From: Candidatus Melainabacteria bacterium
GTDB lineage: Bacteria > Cyanobacteriota > Vampirovibrionia > Obscuribacterales > Obscuribacteraceae
Length of the DNA: 64,000 nt
Direction of reading: 5' to 3'
NCBI GenBank assembly: GCA_016212515.1
Contig: JACRFZ010000031.1
Location: 62,001 to 126,000 of the forward strand
Made by a program: the position numbers and the translations under genes. How positions within the stretch are numbered: position 1 is the first letter of the stretch; the number at the start of each line of letters is the position of its first letter. Shown here one piece after another: positions 1-8,368 of the stretch. Below the pieces are notes generated by a model that was given only the letters and a program-made list of their open reading frames with translations, had not been told where the DNA came from and searched no databases.

Positions 1-22
1 CTTCTTCATTGGCTTCAGCCAT
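1..22 (-). CDS. 5' end of an unidentified gene running off the window
   Basis: On the minus strand an ATG at 22-20 opens a frame that reads M-A-E-A-N-E-E to the window edge. A purine-rich AGGCAG lies a few bases upstream of it. Only seven codons are visible, so nothing can be said about function. It would follow the cyclase-like gene at 60-1049 in the same direction with a gap of under 40 bases, which fits a shared transcript. It could equally be a chance ATG. Confidence 0.3.
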
Positions 23-59
23 TTTCTGCCTGACCTTGTTTTGTGTGGTTGTTTCTAAT

Positions 60-1049
60 TTATCTTTTCAAAAATAGCGGTGATTTGTTCTTGCAGCCGG
101 CTGCCAGAGCCAGTGCGCTTATGGCTGTGGTGGTGAGGTTGGCGGTGAAACTGCCGTCTTGCCCCTGTCTTTGTGCCAGATAGTTTAGTTCCGACTGTGC
201 GCTTCGCCCATGTGCCATGAGTGCCAGCGCAGACATGGCCAGCGAAAGAGAAGATGTGTTTTTATCAGACCAGGTGCTTAGATAGTCTAGACCTTCTTTC
301 ACTTTCTTTTCTTCCTTGAGATCTTGCAAGGCCAGCAGTGCTTCAGCCGTAGTCAGTCTGTAGGCGGGCAAAGCCGCACCAAGGGTGATGTCATTGCCGT
401 GGTTCCAGCCGCCGCCACGGCAGGCGTGATCGAGAATGAAACCATTGGCTTTTTCTATGGCGTGTTCGATGTCGGCTCTTTCCGCATTTGACACCGTCGG
501 TAAGCCCGGCAACTTCAAAGCCAGGAGGGCGTAGGCCGTGGGTTCAATCCAGTGGAAGCAATCAGGGTCCCAGGGCCAACCCCGGTCTTTATCGAGGGAT
601 TTGGCGCCTTTAGAGACCAACATCACCAGCCGGGTAGCCGGCTTTTGGAAATAGCGAGCATCGAGAAGGTAGAAGAGACCGTTCTCGATCGAACGCTGCA
701 GTTTTTTCTTGTGAGGAGCGCCGTTTTCCGCGCCAATCTCGGCTTGTAACAAGCGCAAGGCCATGAGACTGGGAGCGCTTGACCAGTCTGAACGACCGGC
801 ATCCGGTTTAGTGGACCAGCCGCCGTCCTGATTTTGAGTGCCGTGCAGAAAATGCATGGCTTTGAGAGCCGGGCTTCTGGTTTGCTCGCTCTCGTCCTGG
901 GAGAGAGCCAGGGCGGCCCAGCCGCTTGCCTCAAGAGAGGCGTCCTGACTGGCTTTTTGATAGGAGAACGAGCCTGTCTCAGGGCTCTGGGCCTGGAGCA
1001 AGCATTTGAGCGCTCTATTAAAGGATGTGGAGTATGTGTCGCTTGGCAA
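60..1049 (-). CDS. Prenyltransferase/squalene-cyclase-like helical repeat protein
   Basis: A 329-residue protein made of repeats like those of the alpha/alpha toroid fold shared by squalene-hopene cyclases and protein prenyltransferase beta subunits. Repeat signatures are QNQDGGW (residues 72-78), GWPWD (157-161), GGGWNHG (212-218) and QGQDGSF (295-301), with hydrophobic helices between them. It is about half the length of a squalene-hopene cyclase, and I see no DxDD protonation motif, so a catalytic terpene cyclase is unlikely. Single-domain proteins with these repeats are common and mostly uncharacterised. No signal peptide is evident. The start is TTG at 1049, preceded by AGGCGGA about ten bases upstream; an ATG further upstream is stopped after five codons. 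It is transcribed away from the pilus locus. Confidence 0.85.
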   Translation of the reverse strand: MPSDTYSTSFNRALKCLLQAQSPETGSFSYQKASQDASLEASGWAALALSQDESEQTRSPALKAMHFLHGTQNQDGGWSTKPDAGRSDWSSAPSLMALRLLQAEIGAENGAPHKKKLQRSIENGLFYLLDARYFQKPATRLVMLVSKGAKSLDKDRGWPWDPDCFHWIEPTAYALLALKLPGLPTVSNAERADIEHAIEKANGFILDHACRGGGWNHGNDITLGAALPAYRLTTAEALLALQDLKEEKKVKEGLDYLSTWSDKNTSSLSLAMSALALMAHGRSAQSELNYLAQRQGQDGSFTANLTTTAISALALAAGCKNKSPLFLKR

Positions 1050-1596
1050 TTTATCAGTTCCGCCTATTCATTATTTATAGCGGCAAAAAAATATTTTGTA
1101 GAGAGAATGAGGGTATTTAGCATGGGAATTTGAAGTGGTGAAGAATAAGTTACTGGATGTAAAGATGTAACCGAAGTATTTTTCTTGCACCCCTGGGTTT
1201 CTCCCGTGATCAAGGGCGAATATGTTGCCTGCAATACAGAAATGCGCAGAAACTGCTCTAGGCAGCCGAGTGATGTCAAGTTAGAATAATTAAGTGGCTC
1301 CAAGGAATTTGCAACTCTACTTCCTGGGTCTGCGGCAATTCCTTGAAATAAACGAGCTCTGAAATCTTCTCTGGTTGGGTGTTAGTTATCTGAAAGAACT
1401 GGGAATGATCGTCGAGTGATAGTGTTGGAGGTGGTTTTATAGACAATTTTTTCAGTCTTTAACGTGGCTTTAGTTTGTTACTAGTTATTTTTCTCGGTTA
1501 CCATCAGCATTCGCTACTCGCAGGTTTAGAACATTGCTTTAAATGTTTCTTTCTTGCGTGTAATATGATGCATCGGTTCCGTTGAAGGAGGTTTGC
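1050..1596. other. Intergenic region between divergent genes, no gene seen
   Basis: These 547 bases separate the minus-strand cyclase-like gene from the first pilin. The short frames inside it have no recognisable product and no convincing ribosome binding site. The region must carry the promoter of the pilus genes. A TAATAT at 1561-1566, about 30 bases before the pilin start, could be a -10 box, but no good -35 element stands 17 bases upstream of it, so I do not call it. Confidence 0.5.
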
Positions 1597-1803
1597 ATGA
1601 ACGAAACGATTAATAAGTTTATCAAGGACGAGTCTGGACAAGGTATTACAGAATATGGCGCCATCTTGGCGTTCGTAGCCATCCTTGTAGCTGTTGTGTT
1701 CTCGATCACTCAGGGCGCCCTGTCCGCAGCTATTTCTAAGGCATTTTCTGCTGTAGTCAGCCAGCTCAACGCCTTGTCTTCTGCTGCAGCTGCCGCCAGC
1801 TAA
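1597..1803 (+). CDS. flp: Flp-type pilin, class IVb, first copy
   Basis: A 68-residue Flp/Fap pilin, the structural subunit of Tad pili. It starts at ATG 1597, five bases after a strong AAGGAGG at 1585-1591. The leader is 14 residues and ends in DESG; cleavage is expected after that Gly because the next residues, QGITEYG, match the G(X4)EY processing motif of Flp prepilins. A hydrophobic segment (AILAFVAILVAVVF) follows, then a short Ala/Ser-rich tail. The prepilin peptidase at 42456-43058 is the likely processing enzyme. A hairpin just downstream (1855-1883) may make this the most abundant transcript of the locus. The processing site and size leave little doubt about the family. Confidence 0.95.
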   Translation: MNETINKFIKDESGQGITEYGAILAFVAILVAVVFSITQGALSAAISKAFSAVVSQLNALSSAAAAAS

Positions 1804-1854
1804 CTCGAAAGCTCGAGTATACGGCGTTCTCTGAAAGCAGTAATCGTAGCTCTT

Positions 1855-1883
1855 AGTGGCAGGTGGATAAACCATCTGCCACT
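1855..1883 (+). terminator. Hairpin after the first pilin, possible partial terminator
   Basis: A 12-bp stem with one G-U pair (AGTGGCAGGTGG against CCATCTGCCACT) and a five-base ATAAA loop, followed by ATTTGCAT. The U-tract is weak, so read-through into the second pilin and the rest of the locus is plausible. Such a hairpin could also protect the 3' end of an abundant pilin mRNA. Confidence 0.5.
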
Positions 1884-2048
1884 ATTTGCATAGATTGTTG
1901 ATTGAACATCAGTCTGGACCGCTGTTTTTATCAGTCGGTAAGATCTTTTTGTTGATGTTCGATTCTCTCAATCAGTAAATTCGTCTTTGATTCAACTTTT
2001 TGAGTACACGCCATAACTGAGAGCTCTGCTGGCATGGAGGGATTCATA

Positions 2049-2378
2049 ATGGTTGGCGGGCTTGAGGATGACCCTGGAGAGATTTACTCTTCTCCAGCGG
2101 ACACGACATCTAATTTGAAAGTGGAATGTAGGTTCTGGAATCTGCGCTTCGTCTTGTGGGAGCAGGAGAAGTGCGGAGAGTTTGTTACTGCTTTTGTGGA
2201 AGACGAGAGCGGTCAGGGCATCTCCGAATATGGTGCCATCATTGCGTTTGTGGCGTTGCTAGTGGCTATCACCTTTTCTGCCGGCAATGGATCTTTGATG
2301 CCGGCTGTTTCGAAAGCCTTCAGAGAGATCAGTTCGCAAGTGAATGCGCTGTCCAGTACAGCAGCGAGCGCCAGCTGA
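2049..2378 (+). CDS. flp: Flp-type pilin with an unusually long leader, second copy
   Basis: A second Flp pilin; the C-terminal part (DESGQGISEYGAIIAFVA onward) is closely similar to the first copy, including G(X4)EY processing, the hydrophobic stretch and an Ala/Ser-rich end. The best start is ATG 2049, seven bases after GGAGGG; an ATG at 2034 is in frame but lacks this spacing. From 2049 the leader before the cleavage Gly is 55 residues, against 14 in the first copy, and includes Trp and Cys residues unusual for a prepilin leader. No ATG and no convincing ribosome binding site lies closer to the processing site. The protein may be a minor pilin, a regulatory variant, or a copy whose original start was lost. 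Confidence 0.85.
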   Translation: MVGGLEDDPGEIYSSPADTTSNLKVECRFWNLRFVLWEQEKCGEFVTAFVEDESGQGISEYGAIIAFVALLVAITFSAGNGSLMPAVSKAFREISSQVNALSSTAASAS

Positions 2379-2436
2379 TTTCCCGGCAATGGTTGTCATT
2401 CGTAGTTACTTGACCTTTGAAACTTAGAGATTGCTT

Positions 2437-2472
2437 GCCGGAAAGGTAACCGACTTGGGTTAACTTTCCGGC
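2437..2472 (+). terminator. Strong hairpin terminator after the pilin pair
   Basis: A 15-bp stem with one mismatch (GCCGGAAAGGTAACC against GGTTAACTTTCCGGC) around a six-base loop, followed by GAGCGCTTTTATAGG. It separates the pilin genes from cpaB and suggests that the pilus assembly genes also have their own promoter. Confidence 0.65.
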
Positions 2473-2932
2473 GAGCGCTTTTATAGGACGGTGCTTAGCG
2501 GCAGCAGTGGTTCTGCACTCCAAGATGCCCTGGCCGGCTGATTTTTCTTCGAAAGAGTTTGAGCTTGCTTTTCAAGTGCCTGGTGTTTCCTTGCAAAGTA
2601 GAAAGCACCTCGGAAAAATTTTGCAAAATTCTAAGCTAGTGATTTCCATCAAAATCGGCTAGTTATCAGCAGCTCGTCAAAGCCGAAAAGATCATTTGTC
2701 ATGTGTTCCCTGTTGATGTCAGGATAATACAAATCTTGACACTTTGCCGGTTTTGGTCGAATCGCCGGAAGCCAAGTGACGTATATGCCTGTAGACTTTC
2801 CTGGTTGAACTACCGCTTCCAAGGGTAAAACTATTTTGGGTGCGGGCAAGGGCAGCCGTTGTCCTTGTATCACTGATGTGCGTTAATAGTAAGTGGTTAA
2901 TCTTTCTCACTAAGAAAGAAGGGGGAACCGTA
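2473..2932. other. Intergenic region upstream of cpaB, no gene seen
   Basis: About 460 bases with short frames only. An exact TTGACA occurs at 2735-2740, but no convincing -10 hexamer stands at the right distance, so it is only a hint of a promoter for the assembly genes. The long in-frame extension upstream of the cpaB start at 2933 has no plausible initiation site. Confidence 0.4.
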
Positions 2933-3904
2933 ATGAACCCATTACGAGCGTTATTTCTACAATTATCTCGAATGCCTCCAGCATTAATGCTCGTGCTGAT
3001 TATTGGTTTGGCTGTGCTTATAACTATGATGGTTACAAGCAGCCAGCAGCAACAAGAAGCAGCACTGAAGCAGAAAGAGAACGACCTTATCGCGAAAATG
3101 TCCGCGAAAGGTAAAGTGGTGTATGCCATCAAGGACATCCCTGAAGGCTCCACCATTCCAGTAGAGTCTCTGGAAGAAAAAGAAATCGAGCAGGCCAAAA
3201 TCCCGCAAGATGCTCTTACTTCCGCTTCTCTGGCAGCTGGACGCGTTGCCAAGTACGGTATTCAAACCGGACAAATCGTTTCTCAGCATGACCTTGCTCC
3301 GCAGGGTATCTCGCTGGGCTTCGAAGCCCGCCTCAAAGAGGGCATGAGAGCTGTCACCTTCGCTGTTGACAGCAACTCCGGAGTTGCTGGTTTCGTCACT
3401 CCTGAAAGCCATGTCGACGTAATCGCCATGGTTGGAGCCGGCTCTGAAACTAAAGTAGCCCCGATCCTCTCTGATGTGGAAGTCATCGCTTGTGGTCAGA
3501 TGTACCAGAAGGCACCCGGCGGCACCGCTGCCGTACCTGCCAGCTCGGTAACCGTTTCGCTCTCACCGGAAGATTCCGCCAAGCTTATTAAGGCGATCAC
3601 CGCGAGCAAGCTCTATCTGACTTTGAGAAATGACAAGGACCATACTCCTGTAGCTACAGTAGATGTGACTTCACTGTTTGTTAAGCCTCCGTCCAAGAAC
3701 GAAGGTGGTGGCGGTGATGCACTAGCGGCTCTGCCGCCTCCGTCTGCTCTGCCTCCGCCTCCTCTGCCCGGCGCCCCTGATGCGGGCCCGATGCCGATGG
3801 GTGGACCGGGAATGGCTCCTATGGCACCACCTCCGCCTCCGTTGCACGAAATTGAGATCTGGTCCGGCAGTAAGAAGGACGTGCTCTCAGTTCCGAAATC
3901 CTAG
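2933..3904 (+). CDS. cpaB: Tad pilus assembly protein CpaB/RcpC
   Basis: A 323-residue CpaB/RcpC family protein of the Tad secretion system. After a short N-terminal tail a single membrane helix (LMLVLIIGLAVLITMMV) is followed by a Gln-rich coiled region and a SAF-like domain (VVYAIKDIPEGSTI). The RcpC-type region then shows GMRAVTFAVD and the VDVI motif. The C-terminal 70 residues are extremely Pro/Gly/Met-rich, a probable flexible tail. CpaB normally acts in the periplasm beside the CpaC secretin, but no secretin gene follows here. The start is ATG 2933 with GAAGGGGG nine bases upstream; in-frame extension further upstream has no support. It begins the assembly gene cluster and precedes cpaE by a 420-base gap full of hairpins. 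Confidence 0.92.
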   Translation: MNPLRALFLQLSRMPPALMLVLIIGLAVLITMMVTSSQQQQEAALKQKENDLIAKMSAKGKVVYAIKDIPEGSTIPVESLEEKEIEQAKIPQDALTSASLAAGRVAKYGIQTGQIVSQHDLAPQGISLGFEARLKEGMRAVTFAVDSNSGVAGFVTPESHVDVIAMVGAGSETKVAPILSDVEVIACGQMYQKAPGGTAAVPASSVTVSLSPEDSAKLIKAITASKLYLTLRNDKDHTPVATVDVTSLFVKPPSKNEGGGGDALAALPPPSALPPPPLPGAPDAGPMPMGGPGMAPMAPPPPPLHEIEIWSGSKKDVLSVPKS

Positions 3905-3920
3905 TCAAGCCTAAAAAGCA

Positions 3921-4002
3921 TTGGTTGGCAGTCGAATAGACTGCCAACCAATTCTAGGTAAAGCGGGGCAGTCGAATAGACTGCCAACCAATTCTAGGTA
4001 AA
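3921..4002 (+). repeat. Tandem hairpin repeat, period 40 bp
   Basis: The first unit is a perfect 13-bp inverted repeat, TTGGTTGGCAGTC and GACTGCCAACCAA, with a five-base GAATA loop (3921-3951). A 36-base stretch (3927-3962) containing the hairpin core is then repeated identically at 3967-4002, exactly 40 bases later. The second copy keeps the GGCAGTC/GACTGCC core but has a shorter outer stem. There is no U-tract, so neither is a textbook terminator. They stand directly after cpaB. Confidence 0.85.
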
Positions 4003-4052
4003 TTGGGGCAATGGCGTGATAAGGGCGCTATTTCAAAAATCTGGAAAGTGCC

Positions 4053-4084
4053 GGCAGTCTTAAGGGCTGCCAATACAATTTTTA
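4053..4084 (+). terminator. Weak terminator-like hairpin
   Basis: GGCAGTC and GGCTGCC form a seven-bp stem with one G-U pair around TTAAG (4053-4071), followed by AATACAATTTTTA. The core GGCAGTC is the same heptamer as in the two hairpins just upstream. The rest of the gap to cpaE (about 4085-4324) holds no gene that I can support. Confidence 0.4.
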
Positions 4085-4324
4085 GTACCCGGTACTTAGT
4101 ACAAGAAATGTTGGGGTGGACACGGTAATACTTTTAGATGGTAGTACCTGGTCAATTTGAGAATCCAGAGCGGATTTTGGAAAGAAAGAAGATTGGGAGG
4201 TCGACTCGACAACCAGAATTAGCCAGGGAAAAATATATCGAGAAGAAGTACTTTAGTGACTAAGTCCTTGATGCTGGGTAAAACTTAGCTAGGACTGTCA
4301 GCAAAGGGGGAGAAAGCTGATTTT

Positions 4325-5509
4325 ATGAAACTGACCACACTGCTCGTTTGTGATGCTGGACTGGACAAGCGCCAGACCATCGAAGATTTGATCCACAGTC
4401 AGCCGTCGCTGGCTCTGGTGAGTACCGTTTCCGGTAGTATGGCGCGCGAGCAAATCGGCAGCTTACACCCAAAACTGGTTTGGATTGAGCTCAGCCCCGC
4501 TCCGGTGCGCGGTCTGTCTCTATTGGCAGAATTGCGCGAAACCTTCCCGCAACTTTACTTCTTTGTTAGCTACGAAGTTCCAGACCCGGAGTTGATCCGC
4601 ACCGCGTATCGCCTGGGCGCTTCCGACTTCCTCGATGCCGAGCGCTGGCGTACCGACTTGCCGGCCGCTGTACAGAGCATCCAACTCAAGCACCAGTCGG
4701 AATCGGTATCCACTGCTGCCGGTAAGGTGATCGGTATATTCAGCCCCACCGGCGGTATCGGCGCCACCACCATCTGTACCAACCTGGCCGGATATCTCGG
4801 CAAATACGGGGAAACCTGTATTGTCGACCTCGACTTACAGTTCGGTATGGTTTCTCACTATCTCAACCTGGAGCCTTCCTTCAGCTTGAGTACGATTGAC
4901 TTCTCCCACACCAACTTCGATGCCACTTACTTGCGTAACCTGATGACCCGTTACGACGATAAGTTGAGCATTCTGGCGGCACCACCGGAGCTTGAAGATA
5001 TCGGTGACATCTATGCCGCCCAGGTGCAGGAAATTCTCTACACCTCCAAGCAAGAATTCCGCTTCACGGTTGTAGACCTGCCCAAGAACTTGCTTGACGA
5101 ACGTGCTATCGCCACTCTTGACCTGGCCGACCATGTGCTCGTGATTACCGAGTACAACTGGGCTGCCATCCTTAATGCCAGGAAGTGTCTGGACACGTTC
5201 AAAGCGCACTACAATCAGGAAAAACTGCTCCTCGTCGTAAACCGGTCCGAGTGGTTGCCGCAGGACGTACTCAGTGAGTGCCGTGCCAACCTCAACTACC
5301 CGGTCTTCCACGAGATTCCCAACGATACAAAGACCGCCAAATGGGTCAACAACCAGGGTCAGATTGCTCCTGGACACACCCCCCTGGGCAAAGGTCTCGA
5401 TTCTCTCGCCCGGAGGTTGGCTGGCGGCGAGCAGCTCCTTCTGACTCAAAAGGATGGTGACAAAGCGGGTGGATTCAAACTCCCGGCTATCTTTGGCAAA
5501 CGTAAATAA
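4325..5509 (+). CDS. cpaE: Tad pilus localisation ATPase CpaE/TadZ
   Basis: A 394-residue CpaE/TadZ protein, a MinD/ParA-like ATPase that positions the Tad machine. The N-terminal 120 residues resemble an atypical receiver domain (LLVCDAG, LVWIEL, SYEVPDPELIRTAYRLGASDF). The ATPase domain starts with SPTGGIGATT (140-149), the deviant Walker A of this subfamily in which the usual signature Lys is missing, and has a second motif VDLDLQFG near 167. ATG 4325 is preceded by GGGGGAG twelve bases away. It lies 13 bases before cpaF, so the two are surely co-transcribed. Length and both domains are normal for the family. Confidence 0.93.
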   Translation: MKLTTLLVCDAGLDKRQTIEDLIHSQPSLALVSTVSGSMAREQIGSLHPKLVWIELSPAPVRGLSLLAELRETFPQLYFFVSYEVPDPELIRTAYRLGASDFLDAERWRTDLPAAVQSIQLKHQSESVSTAAGKVIGIFSPTGGIGATTICTNLAGYLGKYGETCIVDLDLQFGMVSHYLNLEPSFSLSTIDFSHTNFDATYLRNLMTRYDDKLSILAAPPELEDIGDIYAAQVQEILYTSKQEFRFTVVDLPKNLLDERAIATLDLADHVLVITEYNWAAILNARKCLDTFKAHYNQEKLLLVVNRSEWLPQDVLSECRANLNYPVFHEIPNDTKTAKWVNNQGQIAPGHTPLGKGLDSLARRLAGGEQLLLTQKDGDKAGGFKLPAIFGKRK

Positions 5510-5522
5510 AGGCGGTTAGAAA

Positions 5523-7178
5523 ATGGGTGACGAGAGAAAGGATCAGAATCTTCCTGCAAAACCAACATCTTCACTTATGGGCCAGTTGGTCCGGCAGAGG
5601 CAGGCATCAGAAGTGGTGCCTGCTCAGCAGCAAAATACAGGGCTGGCCGGTGGACAAGCTGGAACCAATGTAGGTGCAAGACCGGGCGCAGCTCCGCCCC
5701 CAGGACAGAGCGGTATGGCTCGCCCAGGCGGTGGTGCTCCCCAGACAGGTGTTGCCGGAGCCGGCGGAAGACCCGGCGGCGGCGGTGTACCGGCCACGGA
5801 AGGGCCGACACGCTCCGATATCGAGCGTATTGACGCCAAAGACGAATACGGCGGCTATGGCCACGGCGGCGGCGGTGGTGGTGAAGCCAGCCCGACCGAT
5901 GTAGGCGGTAAGTTCTCCGCTAACCAGCAGCTCATCCGTGAACGCGAGAAGTTCATCATCGAGCAGTTGAGAAGAGAACTGGATACTTCCAGATTGACTA
6001 ATATCTCCGAAGATACTCAAGCTCAGGTCAGGGCTCGTATCAGAGAAATAGTCAACTCAGACCCGGCTCCTTTGACCATGATGGAGAAAGGTATCCTTCT
6101 CCAGAACGTGCTCGACGAAGTTTTCGGTTTCGGTCCTCTCGGTCCCCTGCTGCGTGACCCGAGCGTCGGCGATATTTGCGTCAACAACGTGAACAGCGTA
6201 TACGTAGAACGTCACGGTCGTCTTGAGAAGACCAGCGTGGTTTTCGAGAACGACAGACACCTGCGTCAGACCATCGACAAAATCATTCAGCCTCTCGGTC
6301 GTCGTCTTGACGAAAACTCTCCCATGGTTGACGCCCGTCTTCCTAATGGTTCCAGGGTTAACGCCACAATTCCGCCGGTCACCATCGACGGTCCGACGAT
6401 CACAATCCGATGCTTCGGTACGTCCATTATGTCCCTCGGTCAATTGGTCGAGAAGGGCGCCATGAGCGTACAGATGGCTGAGGTACTGAAGTCTTGCGTT
6501 AAAGGTCGTATCAACCTGATCATCTCCGGTGGTACAGGTTCCGGTAAAACGACCCTGCTCAACGCTCTTTCTGCTCACATCAACCCCCGCGAACGCATCA
6601 TCACCATTGAGGACGCGGCGGAACTTCGTTTGCAGCACGAGCACTGGGTACGCATGGAGACCCGTCCTCCGAACACGGAAGGTCGTGGTCAGATCACACA
6701 GCGCATGCTTGTTATCAACACCCTGCGTATGAGACCCGACCGCATCATCCTTGGTGAGTGTCGTGGAGAGGAAGCCTTCGACATGTTGCAGGCCATGAAC
6801 ACCGGTCACAGCGGTTCCATGACCACAATCCACGCCAACAATCCCCGTGACTGCACGAAGCGTCTTGAAAACATGATCCTTATGTGCGGTATGGAAATGC
6901 CTCAGAAAGCTGCTCGCGAATTGATCGCCTCAGCTCTTCAGATCATTGTGCAGATTAAGCGTCTGGAAGACGGTACCCGTCGTGTTACGGAGATCGCCGA
7001 GATAACCGGAATGGAAGGCGACACCATCGCCATCTCCACCATGTTTGCTCTCGAGCGTGAAGGTCGTGACCCGAGAGGCTTCTTCAAATGCCGCCACGTT
7101 GGTTCCGGTTTGCCGCCCAAGTTCCTCGAGCAGCTTGAGCAGGAAGCTGTGCCCTTCAAACTGGAGTGGCTCAGATAA
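5523..7178 (+). CDS. cpaF: Tad pilus assembly ATPase CpaF/TadA
   Basis: A 551-residue secretion ATPase of the CpaF/TadA family, the hexameric motor that powers Tad pilus extension and retraction. The catalytic core has Walker [10 protein letters not shown] (336-344), an Asp-box region around TIEDAAEL (361-368), Walker [11 protein letters not shown] (408-417) and a His box GSMTTIHAN (431-439). The N-terminal 130 residues are an unusual low-complexity segment rich in Gly, Pro and Gln, possibly disordered and not part of the conserved fold. The start is ATG 5523, close behind cpaE. The 188 bases before tadB hold no gene. Confidence 0.95.
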   Translation: MGDERKDQNLPAKPTSSLMGQLVRQRQASEVVPAQQQNTGLAGGQAGTNVGARPGAAPPPGQSGMARPGGGAPQTGVAGAGGRPGGGGVPATEGPTRSDIERIDAKDEYGGYGHGGGGGGEASPTDVGGKFSANQQLIREREKFIIEQLRRELDTSRLTNISEDTQAQVRARIREIVNSDPAPLTMMEKGILLQNVLDEVFGFGPLGPLLRDPSVGDICVNNVNSVYVERHGRLEKTSVVFENDRHLRQTIDKIIQPLGRRLDENSPMVDARLPNGSRVNATIPPVTIDGPTITIRCFGTSIMSLGQLVEKGAMSVQMAEVLKSCVKGRINLIISGGTGSGKTTLLNALSAHINPRERIITIEDAAELRLQHEHWVRMETRPPNTEGRGQITQRMLVINTLRMRPDRIILGECRGEEAFDMLQAMNTGHSGSMTTIHANNPRDCTKRLENMILMCGMEMPQKAARELIASALQIIVQIKRLEDGTRRVTEIAEITGMEGDTIAISTMFALEREGRDPRGFFKCRHVGSGLPPKFLEQLEQEAVPFKLEWLR

Positions 7179-7366
7179 AGCTTGGACTTTTGAGGAGGGT
7201 TGGCAATTTCCATCCAAAGTGGAATTCCATCCCTTCTCAATTTCCATTTTCTCTGTTGAGTGCCACAAGAATGTGCTGGTTTTTCCACCTGGCTGACTGA
7301 ACGGTCGGCTGACCACAAACTAGATTTCGAAAAATAGCCGGTCCCTTTTGATTTGAGATATCTGAC

Positions 7367-8299
7367 ATGCAAGGTCCAATAATTTTCAGCTCCATTATTG
7401 TCATAGGCCTTCTGGCCATGGTGCTCCTGCGCCGTGATTCAGTGGACCAGTTGGCGCGTTTGACCAAGCAGTCGCGCCGTATGGCAGAGAAGATGCGCGA
7501 TAACGCCGATCCGGAAAGCATCTTCGTTGACCAGAAGACCGACTACTTATCTACCTTGCTGGCTCGCGCCGGTTTGGAAGCGCAGTATGACAAGATGCGC
7601 ATGCAGTGGCTCTACGCTTCTATAGGAGCGGGTGCCCTCGGCGCTCTCGGGTTCATTCTCAACGGTCTTCCGGAAATGTCGCCGATTGGTTTCTTCCTGG
7701 GCGTGCCTATGGGTGCAGCCGGTTTCGTATTCTATATCGGTGAGATCGCCAAGAAACGCCAGGCCAAAATGACCGAGCAACTGCCTCAGATTTTGGAGAC
7801 CATGGTGTCTGCGCTGAGAGCCGGCTCTCCCGTTATGGAAGTCTTCAAAGTTATTTCCGACACCGGCCCGGATCCCATCAAGTCTGAGTTCAAGAGAGGC
7901 CTTATTTCTCTCCAGCTCGGCAAACCGTTCCGTGATGTGATGAAAGAAATGTCCCTGCGCATCAAGGCACCCGACTTCAAACTACTCACCCAGGCCATCT
8001 TTATCTCGCAAGACGTAGGGGGCAACCTGGCGGACGTTGTGGCGACAATCGCCGAAGCTATCCGTGAAAGATTCAAGCTGAGAGACTTCCTCAACGCTTT
8101 GACTTCTCAGGGTAAAGCTACCGCCACCTTTATCGGATGCCTGCCTTATTTGATTACGGTAGGTACTTACTTCTTGACACCTTCGTATATGACCCCCTTC
8201 TTGAACCATCCTATTGCTAGAATCGTAATGGTGGGTCTTGTGATGTGGGAGCTCCTCGGCTTCTATATTCTCAGACGCATGGTCACCTTCGAAGTTTAG
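7367..8299 (+). CDS. tadB: Tad pilus inner-membrane platform protein TadB
   Basis: A 310-residue type II secretion system F-domain protein, the TadB half of the inner-membrane platform. It shows an N-terminal membrane helix, a cytoplasmic region (RRMAEKMRDNADPES), a two-helix membrane segment (about residues 85-130) and the T2SSF core with EQLPQILETMVSALRAGSP and QDVGGNLADVVATIAEAIRE. Two C-terminal membrane helices end the protein. Length and topology are typical of TadB. It is followed 69 bases later by tadC. Confidence 0.92.
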   Translation: MQGPIIFSSIIVIGLLAMVLLRRDSVDQLARLTKQSRRMAEKMRDNADPESIFVDQKTDYLSTLLARAGLEAQYDKMRMQWLYASIGAGALGALGFILNGLPEMSPIGFFLGVPMGAAGFVFYIGEIAKKRQAKMTEQLPQILETMVSALRAGSPVMEVFKVISDTGPDPIKSEFKRGLISLQLGKPFRDVMKEMSLRIKAPDFKLLTQAIFISQDVGGNLADVVATIAEAIRERFKLRDFLNALTSQGKATATFIGCLPYLITVGTYFLTPSYMTPFLNHPIARIVMVGLVMWELLGFYILRRMVTFEV

Positions 8300-8368
8300 G
8301 CGACCCCCGGGCTAACCAGCTCTTGATTCCATAGTTATTCAAGTACTCTTTGAGGAAACTAGACTCCA

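Noticed and set aside
60..1049. Squalene-hopene cyclase
   Set aside because: Repeats of the fold are present, but the protein is about half length and lacks the DxDD acid motif; only the fold is claimed.
1064..1303. A 79-codon minus-strand frame upstream of the cyclase-like gene
   Set aside because: No ribosome site, no domain and composition like non-coding DNA.
1504..1875. A 123-codon minus-strand frame covering the first pilin
   Set aside because: The plus-strand Flp pilin is certain, and the antisense frame has no start signal or domain.
3927..4002. Tandem repeat as a CRISPR array
   Set aside because: There are only two copies separated by four bases, with no spacers and no cas genes; it is a duplicated hairpin.
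6057..6833. A 258-codon open frame antisense to cpaF
   Set aside because: It lies wholly inside the conserved ATPase core on the other strand, its product is rich in His, Thr and Val without any domain, and codon bias of cpaF explains the open antisense frame.
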